The position numbers and the translations under genes were made by a program. A model generated the notes under the pieces. It made no database searches and was not told the origin of the DNA. It saw only the letters and a program-made list of their open reading frames with translations. Below, in pieces: positions 23,498-31,835 of a DNA stretch of 64,000 nt. The DNA comes from JBOFBH01 sp051657715 (GTDB lineage Bacteria > Actinomycetota > Actinomycetes > Actinomycetales > Angustibacteraceae): positions 1 to 64,000 of the forward strand of contig JBOFLF010000040.1 of assembly GCA_051657715.1 (NCBI GenBank), read 5' to 3'. The first letter of the stretch is position 1; the number at the start of each line of letters is the position of its first letter.

Positions 23498-23513
23498 TCC
23501 TTGACGTCAAGGA
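23498..23513. promoter_or_regulatory. 16-bp perfect palindrome between divergent GNAT and MFS genes
   Basis: TCCTTGACGTCAAGGA is fully self-complementary and holds TTGACG on both strands, so it could be an operator overlapping -35 elements for either direction. Its place, 71 bp from the GNAT start and 194 bp from the MFS start, suits divergent control. Confidence 0.45.
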
Positions 23514-23706
23514 GTAGCGAGGTAGCCCGGGCGGCGGCCTCCTCGAATCGTCGACACCGGTCAGCGTGCCCGACCCGATGAAATCAGTTCGCGCGAGAAC
23601 GCGTCCGCGGTCACGATGGTGACCGACCCGGATTCTCCAGGGTGTCGACCACCTGCAGGTCCGATGCTGGGGTGACGCCCTCCCACCGGTGAGACAGGAG
23701 CCCCAG

Positions 23707-25479
23707 ATGACCACCGCCGTTCCCATGACCGGCCGACCGGCCGTTCGTGCCACCAGGCGGGAGTGGATCGGCCTCGCGGTGCTCGCCCTGGCCTGCTTGA
23801 TGTACGTGATGGACCTGACGGTGCTGCACCTGGCGGTGCCGCAGCTGTCCGCCGACCTGGAGCCCAGCAGCACCCAGCTGCTGTGGATCATCGACGTCTA
23901 CGGGTTCATGGTCGCCGGCGCGTTGGTCACCATGGGGACCCTCGGCGACCGGATCGGCCGGCGACGGCTGTTGATGATCGGTGCCGCCGCGTTCGGCGCC
24001 GCGTCCGTGGTGGCGGCGTTCTCCGTCTCGGCCGAGATGCTGATCGTCGCCCGGGCGCTGCTGGGCGTCGCCGGTGCCACGCTGGCGCCGTCCACGCTGT
24101 CGTTGATCTTCCACATGTTCTCCGACCCGCGAGAGCGCTCCATCGCGGTGGGGGTGTGGATCGGTGCGTTCTCCGCGGGCAGCGCGGTCGGACCGGTGCT
24201 GGGCGGGCTGGCGCTGGAGTTCTTCTGGTGGGGTTCGGTCTTCCTGCTGGCGCTGCCGGTGATGGCGGCGTTGCTGGTCCTCGGTCCGCGGGTGCTGCCG
24301 GAGTACCGCGATCCGGACGCTGGTCGCCTCGACCTGGCCAGCGCGGCGACGGCGGTCATGGCCACGCTGGCGGTGGTGTACGCCATCAAGCGGTTCGTGC
24401 TGCACGGCCTGGAGATCGGGTCGCTGGTCGCGGCGGTCGGCGGGGTCGTCCTCGGCGTGTGGTGGGTCCGTCGCCAGCTGCGGCTCGCCGATCCGATGAT
24501 CGACGTGCGGCTGTTCCGGCTGCGCACGTTCGACACCGCGCTGGTGGTGAACTTCACCGCGATCTTCGTGATGGTGGGGTACTTCCTGTTCGTGTTCCAG
24601 TACCTGCAGCTGGTCCTGGGCTTCACCGCGCTGGTCGCCGGCCTGTGGTCGCTGCCGTCCGCGGTCGCGTTCATCGTCTCCTCGCAACTGGCTCCGCGGC
24701 TGCTCGCCGGACGCTCGTCCGCGGTGGTGATCTCCTGCGGGTTGGCGGTGGCGGCGGCGGGCCTCGCCCTGCTGACCGGCATGGGCGTGCGGGACGGGCT
24801 GGGGCTGCTCGTTGCCGGTTCGGTGCTGGTGTCGCTGGGCATGGGGCCGGTGTTCGGGCTGACCATCGAGCTGGTGGTCGGCGCCGCACCGCCGGAGCAG
24901 GCGGGCGCGGCGTCCGGCATCTCGGAGACCGCCGCGGAGCTGGGCGGTGCGTTGGGGTTGGCCGTGCTGGGCAGCATCGGTGCCGCGGTCTACCGGGACG
25001 GGTTGGTCACGGCGACCTTGCCCGAGGTGCCACCCGGGGACACCGCTGCCGCGAGCGACACGCTGGGTACGGCGGTCGAGGTGGCCAGGTCGCTGCCGGC
25101 GGACGCGAGCGCGGCGCTGCTCGAGGCCGCCCGCCAGGCGTTCGTGGACGGTGCCCAGATCGCCGCCGCCCTCGCCGCCGGGCTCGCCGCCGCGCTGGCC
25201 GTGGTGTCCGGGGTGTTCCTGCGACGCGCGGCTGTGGCGACCACGGCGCACACCCCCAGATCAGGTTCCCGCTCCGGGCCAGGCCTCAGCTACGGACCAG
25301 GCCTCAGCTACGGACCAGGTACCGGAACACGTCCAGGTCGTCACACGTCCGGGTTCGGCGGACCGGAGTGCGCCCGACTGATTCCCGGGAGAAGGCGCCT
25401 CGCTCCGCGCGAAACCAGCTGCCAAACCGGTTGTGGGGCGCGACTAGGCTCGATACGACGTCCAGCTGAAGGAGCCCCC
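23707..25479 (+). CDS. MFS drug transporter, DHA2-type; frame has no stop before proS
   Basis: A 14-helix MFS antiporter of the DHA2/SmvA group: CLMYVMDLTVLHLAVPQL and WIIDVYGFMVAGALVTMG at the N-terminus, GDRIGRRRLLMIG loop after helix 2, and GAASGISETAAELGGALG near the end. Membrane sequence ends around residue 515. AGGAG before the ATG at 23707 fixes the start. The unusual point is the end: the frame stays open through a Pro/Gly/Ser-rich stretch with an 18-bp repeat (25282-25317) and then through what looks like the proS promoter and leader, straight into proS in the same frame. The end given here is the base before the proS start. A 1,212-residue read-through product is possible in principle. 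Likely substrate is a cationic or lipophilic drug; unproven. Confidence 0.75.
25282..25317 (+). repeat. 2 x 18-bp tandem repeat in the MFS tail
   Basis: Two exact copies of GGCCTCAGCTACGGACCA, encoding a GLSYGP-type repeat in the stop-less extension between the MFS domain and proS. Confidence 0.92.
25445..25450 (+). promoter_or_regulatory. Candidate -10 box of proS
   Basis: TAGGCT lies 30 bases before the proS GTG, and GAAGGAGC (25468-25475) is a proper ribosome site between them. Together they say that proS is expressed on its own although it is in frame with the MFS gene. No convincing -35. Confidence 0.4.
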
Positions 25480-27345
25480 GTGATCGCGCGTCTGTCGTCC
25501 CTGTTCCTGCGCACCCTGCGCGAGGACCCGGTGGACGCCGAGGTGCCCAGCCACCGCCTGCTGGTCCGGGCCGGGTATGTCCGCCGGGCCGCGCCGGGCA
25601 TCTACACCTGGTTGCCGCTGGGGCTGCGGGTGCTGCGCAAGGTGGAGCAGGTGATCCGGGAGGAGATGGATGCGTCCGGGGCGCAGGAGCTGCTGTTCCC
25701 GGCGTTGCTGCCGCGGGAACCGTACGAGGCCACGGGGCGGTGGACCGAGTACGGCGACGGCATCTTCCGGTTGCAGGACCGCAAGGAGGCCGACTACCTG
25801 CTCGGCCCGACGCACGAGGAGATGTTCACCCTCGTGGTGAAGGACCTCTACTCCTCGTACAAGGATCTGCCGCTGTCGCTGTACCAGATCCAGACCAAGT
25901 ACCGGGACGAGGCGCGACCGCGGGCGGGGCTGCTGCGCGGTCGCGAGTTCGTGATGAAGGACTCGTACTCGTTCGACGTCGACGAGGCCGGGCTGCAGCG
26001 GTCCTACGACGCGCACCGGGCGGCGTACGTGCGGATCTTCGACCGGCTGGGTCTGGACTACGTGGTCGTGGCGGCGATGTCCGGTGCGATGGGCGGCAGC
26101 GCCAGCGAGGAGTTCCTGGCCCGGGCCGACAGCGGTGAGGACACCTACGTGCGGTCGGCCGGCGGGTACGCGGCGAACGTGGAGGCGGTGGTGACCGTGC
26201 CGCCGCCGTCGTGCTCGTGGGACGGCGCGCCGGCGGCGCACGTCGAGCAGACCCCGGACACGCCGACCATCGAGTCGCTGGTCGCTGTGGCCCGGCGGCT
26301 TTTCCCGGATCGGCAGTGGTCAGCGGCGGACACGTTGAAGAACGTGGTGCTGATGCTGACCCACCCGGACGGCGCCCAGGAGCCGCTGGTGGTAGGGGTC
26401 CCGGGTGACCGCGAGGTCGACCTGCGGCGTCTGGCAGCGCAGGTGGAACCAGCGGCGGTGGAGCCGTTCACGGACGCCGACTTCGCTGCGCACCCGACTC
26501 TGGTGCGCGGCTACATCGGGCCGGGTGTGCTGGGAGAGAAGGGATCTAGTGGCATCCGCTACCTGCTGGATCCGCGGGTGGTGGACGGCACGGCATGGAT
26601 CACCGGGGCCGACGAGCCAGGCCGTCACGTCTTCGACCTGGTCAAGGGTCGGGATTTCAACGCGGACGGCACGGTCGAGGCGGCGCAGGTGCTTCCGGGC
26701 GACCCAGCGCCGGACGGCTCCGGCCCGCTGCAGGCCGCTCGTGGCATCGAGATCGGCCACATCTTCCAGCTCGGCCGCACGTACGCCGAGGCGCTCGGGC
26801 TGCGGGTGCTGGACGAGCACGGCAAGCAGGTCACGGTCACCATGGGGTCGTACGGCATCGGGGTGTCCCGGGCGGTGGCGGCGGTGGCGGAGAACCGGCA
26901 CGACGACAAGGGCCTGATCTGGCCGCGTCAGGTCGCGCCGTACGACGTGCACCTGGTGGCCACCGGCAAGGACGACGTGGTGTACGCCACCGCCGACCAG
27001 GTGGCCCGTCAGCTGTCCGACGTCGGCGTCGAGGTGCTGTACGACGACCGCCGCCGGGTGTCCCCGGGCGTCAAGTTCGCCGACGCCGAGCTGATCGGCG
27101 TCCCGACCATCGTGGTGGTCGGCCGTGGGCTGGCGGACGGCGTGGTCGAGGTCCGGGACCGGGCCACGGGGGATCGGGTCGACGTGCCGGTGGCGGACGC
27201 CGCGGCGGTCGTAGCGAACGCGGTCCGAGACGGCAAGCCCATCACGGCCGCCGACACGCCACCGAGTGCTGTGCCCGGTGTCTCGAGACGCGCCTCCGGG
27301 GCCGCCGGCCTGGCGGTCGACGTCGCGACCGACACACTCGCCTGA
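25480..27345 (+). CDS. proS: Proline--tRNA ligase
   Basis: 621-residue class II aminoacyl-tRNA synthetase of the bacterial type with the editing insertion. Visible: motif 1 region around REEMDASGAQELLFPALLP, motif 2 YRDEARPRAGLLRGREFVMKD, an editing domain (about residues 225-400), motif 3 GSYGIGVSRAVAAV, and the C-terminal anticodon-binding domain starting WPRQVAPYDVHLVA. GTG start at 25480 with AAGGAG upstream. Its last 35 residues are a low-complexity tail. It is preceded in frame by an MFS gene with no stop between them, which is odd; its own ribosome site suggests normal separate translation. Confidence 0.95.
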   Translation: MIARLSSLFLRTLREDPVDAEVPSHRLLVRAGYVRRAAPGIYTWLPLGLRVLRKVEQVIREEMDASGAQELLFPALLPREPYEATGRWTEYGDGIFRLQDRKEADYLLGPTHEEMFTLVVKDLYSSYKDLPLSLYQIQTKYRDEARPRAGLLRGREFVMKDSYSFDVDEAGLQRSYDAHRAAYVRIFDRLGLDYVVVAAMSGAMGGSASEEFLARADSGEDTYVRSAGGYAANVEAVVTVPPPSCSWDGAPAAHVEQTPDTPTIESLVAVARRLFPDRQWSAADTLKNVVLMLTHPDGAQEPLVVGVPGDREVDLRRLAAQVEPAAVEPFTDADFAAHPTLVRGYIGPGVLGEKGSSGIRYLLDPRVVDGTAWITGADEPGRHVFDLVKGRDFNADGTVEAAQVLPGDPAPDGSGPLQAARGIEIGHIFQLGRTYAEALGLRVLDEHGKQVTVTMGSYGIGVSRAVAAVAENRHDDKGLIWPRQVAPYDVHLVATGKDDVVYATADQVARQLSDVGVEVLYDDRRRVSPGVKFADAELIGVPTIVVVGRGLADGVVEVRDRATGDRVDVPVADAAAVVANAVRDGKPITAADTPPSAVPGVSRRASGAAGLAVDVATDTLA

Positions 27346-27352
27346 CACCCGG

Positions 27353-28171
27353 GTGGACGAGCTCGTCGGGTGGCTTCAGCTGCCCACGGACGTGGGCGCC
27401 GGCACCGTCGTCGCGTTGCTGCTCGCCGGGCTTGCGGCAGGCTGGGTGGACGCCGTCGTGGGTGGTGGCGGGCTGATCCAGCTCCCGGCGCTGCTGCTGG
27501 GCCTCGGCTCGGGCACGCCGCCCGTCTACGCCTTGGCCACGAACAAGATCGCGTCCATCTGTGGCACCGCGGGCAGCTCGGTCACCTACTACCGGCGGAT
27601 CCGGCCGGATCTGCGGACCACGGTGCCGATGGCTGGCTTCGCGCTGGCGGGGGCGCTGGTGGGAGCCGGGATCGCCCTGGTCCTGCCGGCCGGTGCGATT
27701 CGCCCGGTGGTGCTGGCGGCTCTGGTCGGTGTCCTGGTGCACGTGGTATGCCGTCCCCGGCTGGGTGAGGTGACGGCGTTGCGGTACGACGGATCCTCGG
27801 TAACGCACCACACGACGGCAGGAGCGATCGGGTTCATCGTCGGGGTCTACGACGGCGCTGTCGGGCCCGGGACAGGATCGTTCTTGGTCTTCGGTCTGGT
27901 GGCGTTGCTCGGCTACTCGTTCGTGGACGCCAGCGCCCGGGCCAAGATCGCGAACGTCGCGACCAACCTTGGAGCGCTGCTGGTGTTTGCTCCGCAGGGG
28001 GTGGTCCTCTGGCGGATCGGTCTGCTGATGGGCGCGGCCAATCTCCTCGGCGGGTACCTCGGAGCCCGGATGGCGGTGGCCCGAGGCGCTCGGTTCGTCC
28101 GGGCGGTGTTCGTGGTGGTGTCCGGCTTGCTGGTGCTGCGCTTGGGCTACGACGTTCTCTTCTCTGCCTGA
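27353..28171 (+). CDS. TauE/SafE family membrane permease
   Basis: 272 residues with about eight membrane segments in two halves. The first half carries the family motif WVDAVVGGGGLIQLPALL and ATNKIASICGTAGS; the second half has its echo GVYDGAVGPGTGSFL and KIANVATNLGALLVF. Members move sulfite, sulfoacetate or other small organic anions across the membrane, usually outward. GTG start 8 nt after the proS stop suggests co-transcription. The substrate is not evident. Confidence 0.87.
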   Translation: MDELVGWLQLPTDVGAGTVVALLLAGLAAGWVDAVVGGGGLIQLPALLLGLGSGTPPVYALATNKIASICGTAGSSVTYYRRIRPDLRTTVPMAGFALAGALVGAGIALVLPAGAIRPVVLAALVGVLVHVVCRPRLGEVTALRYDGSSVTHHTTAGAIGFIVGVYDGAVGPGTGSFLVFGLVALLGYSFVDASARAKIANVATNLGALLVFAPQGVVLWRIGLLMGAANLLGGYLGARMAVARGARFVRAVFVVVSGLLVLRLGYDVLFSA

Positions 28172-28199
28172 CGCGCTGACGCGCTGACGCGCTGACACG
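28168..28199. repeat. 4 x 8-bp tandem repeat at the end of the TauE gene
   Basis: CTGACGCG three times and CTGACACG once, beginning at the stop codon of the permease gene and filling most of the convergent gap before the next gene. Confidence 0.9.
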
Positions 28200-28213
28200 C
28201 TGGCGGTGGCCAT

Positions 28214-28681
28214 TCACCTGGGGCGAGTCCAGCCCGGGAAGGCGTCGGATCGGCCGTCCCAGGCGGTTGCCGCCTGCGCTGCGTCGGCCAGCCAGCGAGC
28301 CATCAGCAGCCGACGCTCGGCTGGCACAGCGGTGAGCAGCTGGCCGATCGCCTGTGCCACAGCGCGTTCCGTCATGGCGGCCAAGGCTACGGCGGTGGCC
28401 CGGGACTCGATCTCGAACGGCAGTCGATAGCCGGGTTTCGCGGCGGCCGGCGTCGATCCCGCGGACGACAACCGGGCGGCGATCTCGTCCCGGCGCTGGG
28501 TGTGTCGGTCCAACTGCTGGATGGCTCGCTGGCGTTCTTGGCCGGTGGTCCATGCCCCGATCACGCCATAGGCGTAGACGGCCTGATGCTCGGCGGCCAG
28601 CACCGCAGCTGTCGCCTCGGCTTCGAACGAGGACAACCGGAAGGCTGGGCTTGTCGGTCCGGTTGTCGTCTGCTCGCTCAT
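28214..28681 (-). CDS. DUF4439 domain protein
   Basis: 155 residues, alanine-rich and largely helical: ATAAVLAAEHQAVYAYGVIGAW, then RHTQRRDEIAARL and ATAVALAAMTERAVAQAIGQ. The E-x-x-x-x-Y-x-x-G-x-x spacing in a helical bundle recalls ferritin-like DUF4439 proteins, which sit between proS and rimP in other actinobacteria. ATG 28681 used; GTG 28690 is possible. Forms a pair with the lipoprotein gene upstream of it on the same strand. Function unknown. Confidence 0.75.
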   Translation of the reverse strand: MSEQTTTGPTSPAFRLSSFEAEATAAVLAAEHQAVYAYGVIGAWTTGQERQRAIQQLDRHTQRRDEIAARLSSAGSTPAAAKPGYRLPFEIESRATAVALAAMTERAVAQAIGQLLTAVPAERRLLMARWLADAAQAATAWDGRSDAFPGWTRPR

Positions 28682-28694
28682 CGTGCCCACCGCC

Positions 28695-29294
28695 TTATCG
28701 TGCCCACCGCGCGAGCAGGTCCGCCTGTTGCAACCGGCTGGCCCGTACTGACGCGAGCACTCGCGCGGTGGCCGGGCTCACCTGGGGCAGGTCGGGGTCG
28801 ATCTGCCCGGCCGCCCCGCGCAGCTGCTTGATGAGGGAGCGCAGCTGCGTGATGAGAGTCCGAGGGGCCGAGGTCGGCCCAGTGGTCCGCTCAGGTCCGC
28901 GTGAGGAGCCGCTCGGCGAAGAACCGGTCGGCGCAGTGCCGGTGGCCGGGTCACGTCCTGAGCGGGGCGACACCGCGCGGAGTGCGTCAGCATGCTGCTG
29001 GTGCTGGCTGGCGAGCGGGAGCAGGCGGTCGCGCCACTCGGTCAGCACGTCGGCCGCGCCAGTCAGTGCGGCGGCCAGCTCGTCCGCCTGACTGGCTGCC
29101 CGGGTTCGACCCGCACGATCACGGTCAGCCTGCCGACGGCCGGCCTCAGAGCCCGGGGCGGGTTGGCTGTCGCCGGGTTGGCCGAACCGCACCCCGCACC
29201 CAGTGCTCAGGGCTGCCGTCGATACCCCGGCTGACAGCGCCTGGAGGGCCTGCCGACGGGTGGGGGTCCGGTCGCGGTGGACGGGCGTCAGCAC
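28695..29294 (-). CDS. Alanine-rich lipoprotein of the proS-rimP interval
   Basis: 199 residues. The N-terminus has twin arginines (13-14), a hydrophobic run and a lipobox STGC with Cys33, so it is probably exported and lipid-anchored. The mature part is helical with ADELAAALTGAADVLTEWRDRLLPLASQH, a Ser/Pro/Gly-rich linker (about 115-145) and a final helical stretch. Lies 13 bp before the DUF4439 gene and is likely co-transcribed with it. Together they resemble the two-gene unit found here in mycobacteria. Function unknown. Confidence 0.72.
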   Translation of the reverse strand: MLTPVHRDRTPTRRQALQALSAGVSTAALSTGCGVRFGQPGDSQPAPGSEAGRRQADRDRAGRTRAASQADELAAALTGAADVLTEWRDRLLPLASQHQQHADALRAVSPRSGRDPATGTAPTGSSPSGSSRGPERTTGPTSAPRTLITQLRSLIKQLRGAAGQIDPDLPQVSPATARVLASVRASRLQQADLLARWAR

Positions 29295-29434
29295 CGGAGC
29301 ATCCTGGCACGCCTGGACAGCACGCCTGGATAGGGTGAGCGCGGTCGTGGTGCGTCGGTCGAGGTCGCCGGGTGGACAATGCTTCAGGCAGGTCGGAACA
29401 GGCAGGTCGGGGAACGTGAGGAAGGTAGGGCGAG

Positions 29435-30208
29435 GTGACGGGCCAGGCCCACGCGAGATCGAGTCGACGAGGCGTCACACCGATCGTTGACGGGGTGCAC
29501 TCGCTCGCGGCGCCCGTGGTGGACCGGCTCGGATTGGTGGTCGAGGACGTCACCGTGGTTGCGGCCGGGCGGCGTCAGGTGCTTCGCATCGTGGTCGACC
29601 TGGCTGCCGAGGAGCCGGGTGGGGTCAGCCTGGATGTTCTGGCGGAGGCTTCGACCCTGCTGTCCCAGGCCATTGATGCCGCGGTGGGCCATGATGCCGC
29701 GGTGGGCCATGATGCCGCGGTGGGCCATGATGCCGCGGTGGGCCATGATGCGGCGGTGGGCCATGATGCGGCGACGGATCGTGGTGCGGCGGGTGCTGCT
29801 GCGGGTCACGGCGCAGCCGATGACGGCCCGCGCAGCGTGGTGTCGGACGGCGTGCCACGGCTGCCGATCACGGGAAGCTACCTGCTTGAGGTGACATCCC
29901 CGGGTGTCGATCGTCCACTGACCGAGCCTCGGCACTTTCGCCGATCGGTCGGACGCCTGGTCCGGATCGAATTGACGAGCGGCCAGCTGGTCGGTGGCCG
30001 GCTGATGGAGGTCGTCGGTGCTGGCTCTCAGCCGGACGCGGTGGTCCTGGTCGACCCGGTGGCGCCCCGGCCGGGTACCGGCCGGTCCGTCGTGCCGTGG
30101 GGTGAGATCCGTCGTGGGCGGATCGAGATCGAGTTCCGCCGGACTGACCACGGCGACACGGGCCTTCCGGCTGGTTCTGCGACCGACCCGTCAACGCAGG
30201 CGCGTTGA
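29435..30208 (+). CDS. rimP: Ribosome maturation factor RimP with a repeat insertion
   Basis: Assists 30S subunit assembly. 257 residues, about 80-90 more than usual. The N-terminal domain (LAAPVVDRLGLVVEDVTVV, RIVVDL, SLDVLAEASTLLSQAID) and the later PITGSYLLEVTSPGVDRPLTEPRHF match the family. Between them lies an insert of about 60 residues containing five AVGHDA units from an 18-bp DNA repeat plus an Ala/Gly-rich run. GTG start at 29435 with GGAAGG upstream. First gene of the rimP-nusA-ylxR-infB block; its stop overlaps the nusA ATG by one base. Confidence 0.92.
   Translation: MTGQAHARSSRRGVTPIVDGVHSLAAPVVDRLGLVVEDVTVVAAGRRQVLRIVVDLAAEEPGGVSLDVLAEASTLLSQAIDAAVGHDAAVGHDAAVGHDAAVGHDAAVGHDAATDRGAAGAAAGHGAADDGPRSVVSDGVPRLPITGSYLLEVTSPGVDRPLTEPRHFRRSVGRLVRIELTSGQLVGGRLMEVVGAGSQPDAVVLVDPVAPRPGTGRSVVPWGEIRRGRIEIEFRRTDHGDTGLPAGSATDPSTQAR
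29678..29767 (+). repeat. 5 x 18-bp in-frame tandem repeat inside rimP
   Basis: Units start at 29678, 29696, 29714, 29732 and 29750; the first four are identical and the fifth has one change (C to G). The frame is kept at any copy number. Confidence 0.97.
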
Positions 30209-31305
30209 TGGACGTCGACCTGGCCGTCTTGCGTCAGCTTGAGCGGGACAGGAACATCCCAGCCGATGTCGTGATCAGCGCGATCGAGGAGGCTCTGCTG
30301 TCGGCGTATCAGCGGACGGCAGGTGCCAATCCGCGGGCGCGCGTCGAGCTGGATCGCAAGAGCGGGCACGTCGTGGTCTGGGCTGCCGAAGAGCTGCCTG
30401 AGGGCGGCGCCCACGAGTTCGACGACACCCCGGCAGGATTCGGGCGGATCGCGACCGCCACGGCCAGGCAGGTGATCCTGCAGCGGTTGCGCGACGTCGA
30501 GGACGAGCAGGTTCTCGGAGACTTCCGGAGCCGGGAGGGCGATGTCGTGGGCGGCGTCGTCCAGCAGTCCGCTGATCCACGCGCGGTCCGGGTGGACCTC
30601 GGCACGGTGGAGGGTCTGCTGCCGGTCGTCGAGCAGGTGCCGGGGGAGCGTTATCGCCACGGCGATCGGCTGCGGTGCTTCGTGCTGTCCGTGCGCAAGG
30701 GGCCTCGAGGGCCGCAGATTCAGCTGTCCCGCACCCACCCGAGCTTGGTCCGGGCGCTTTTCGCGTTCGAGGTGCCGGAGATCGCCGACGGCAGTGTTCG
30801 GATTCGCGCGCTGGCTCGAGAACCGGGCCATCGCACCAAGATGGCGGTCAGCACCCAGGTCCCAGGGTTGAACGCCAAAGGTGCGTGCATCGGTCCGATG
30901 GGAGCCCGGGTGCGAGCGGTGATGGCCGAGTTGCGCGGGGAGAAGATTGACATCGTCGATTGGGATGACGACCCAGCTGCTTTCGTCCGGCATGCCTTGT
31001 CGCCAGCGCGGGTCCAGCAGGTCACGGTGGTTGATGCGGCCACCCGCTCGGCACGGGTGGTAGTGCCCGACTATCAGCTGTCCCTTGCCATCGGCAAGGA
31101 GGGTCAGAACGCCCGACTGGCCGCCAAGCTCACCGGGTGGCGGATTGACATCCACCCGGACGTCAAGCCAGACGCTGAGCCCTCCCGGGAGCCCGACCCG
31201 GGAACCGCTGCCAGGTCTGCGGAGGGGTCACCCGCGCCCCGGTCCGAGGTGGCTGCGCAGCCACCTCGGACCGGGGTGTCCGGGGACGCTGGTCAGGCGC
31301 GGTAG
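30208..31305 (+). CDS. nusA: Transcription elongation/termination factor NusA
   Basis: 365 residues: N-terminal RNA polymerase-binding domain (VISAIEEALLSAYQR), S1 domain (about 130-200), then KH1 and KH2 with CIGPMGARVRAVMAEL, EKIDIVDWDDDP and LAIGKEGQNARLAAKLTGW. It lacks the C-terminal acidic repeats of E. coli NusA, as normal for actinobacteria. ATG overlaps the rimP stop (TGATG). The last 40 codons are Pro/Ser/Ala-rich and hold a perfect 40-bp palindrome (31237-31276) that could act on the transcript. Confidence 0.95.
   Translation: MDVDLAVLRQLERDRNIPADVVISAIEEALLSAYQRTAGANPRARVELDRKSGHVVVWAAEELPEGGAHEFDDTPAGFGRIATATARQVILQRLRDVEDEQVLGDFRSREGDVVGGVVQQSADPRAVRVDLGTVEGLLPVVEQVPGERYRHGDRLRCFVLSVRKGPRGPQIQLSRTHPSLVRALFAFEVPEIADGSVRIRALAREPGHRTKMAVSTQVPGLNAKGACIGPMGARVRAVMAELRGEKIDIVDWDDDPAAFVRHALSPARVQQVTVVDAATRSARVVVPDYQLSLAIGKEGQNARLAAKLTGWRIDIHPDVKPDAEPSREPDPGTAARSAEGSPAPRSEVAAQPPRTGVSGDAGQAR
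31237..31276 (+). terminator. Perfect 40-bp palindrome inside the 3' end of nusA
   Basis: The two 20-bp halves (31237-31256, starting CCCCGGTCCG, and 31257-31276, ending CGGACCGGGG) are exact complements with no mismatch, giving an 18-bp GC-rich stem with a tight loop. It ends 29 bp before the nusA stop. There is no T-run after it, which is usual for actinobacterial terminators. It may be an attenuator before ylxR-infB or an RNase III-type processing site. Confidence 0.65.
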
Positions 31306-31311
31306 AGTGTG

Positions 31312-31659
31312 ATGGCCGGGATCTCCTTGGCGTCGTCCGACACCACGCTCAGCGGCCGAGCTCAGCTCGATCCGCAGCGGACGTGTGTGGGGTGCCGTCG
31401 TAAGGGTGACCGGTCAGCTCTGCTGCGGTTCGTGGTGACCGGTGATGGGGCGGTAGTGCTGGACGAGCGGCGGCGATTGCCCGGTCGAGGAGCCTGGCTC
31501 CACCCCGACCGGCGGTGCGCCGAGTTGGCTGTCCGGCGTTCCGCCTTCCTCCGGGCGCTGCGGTTGCGGGGTGTGGGAGTGCGGGTGGACGTCACGCAAG
31601 TGCTGCCCACAGTCCCAGCACCTGCTCAAGGAGCTGCGCGTGAGCACGGCAAGGAGTGA
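31312..31659 (+). CDS. ylxR: YlxR family RNA-binding protein (DUF448)
   Basis: 115 residues. Core PQRTCVGCRRKGDRSALLRFVV, then GRGAWLHPDRRC and AVRRSAFLRALR, the standard YlxR layout between nusA and infB. Starts directly after nusA; GTG at 31309 is the codon before this ATG and could be used instead. YlxR proteins bind RNA or nucleoid DNA and have been linked to RNase P or transcription; the role here is not known. Confidence 0.9.
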   Translation: MAGISLASSDTTLSGRAQLDPQRTCVGCRRKGDRSALLRFVVTGDGAVVLDERRRLPGRGAWLHPDRRCAELAVRRSAFLRALRLRGVGVRVDVTQVLPTVPAPAQGAAREHGKE

Positions 31660-31745
31660 AGCCGTGGTCGTCCTGACCGCGGTCGCCAGGCGACGCTGTC
31701 ACCGTCGGCAGCAATCGCATCGATGTGAGAGTGGGTCGACGAGCT

Positions 31746-31781
31746 GATGAGCACCCGATGAGCACCCAGCGATGAGCACCC
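31746..31781. repeat. 3 x 11-bp repeat between ylxR and infB
   Basis: GATGAGCACCC at 31746-31756 and 31757-31767, and again at 31771-31781 after three bases. The 176-bp gap holds no other feature I can support apart from the infB ribosome site (ACAGGAGAGAC). Confidence 0.85.
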
Positions 31782-31835
31782 CCCAGCACTGACGACGGTT
31801 CGCGCCTGTCCGGCCCGGACCGAGACAGGAGAGAC

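Noticed and set aside
23611..25251. 546-codon minus-strand frame opposite the DHA2 transporter
   Set aside because: Arg/Gln/His-rich shadow of the membrane-protein coding strand.
28695..29434. tRNA or small RNA gene between the lipoprotein gene and rimP
   Set aside because: Looked for a cloverleaf with GTTCGA-type T-loop and acceptor pairing and found none; no tRNA or rRNA gene was recognised anywhere in the window.
29678..29767. CRISPR-like regular repeat in rimP
   Set aside because: Units are contiguous with no spacers and lie in a coding frame; it is a minisatellite. The same holds for the other tandem repeats.
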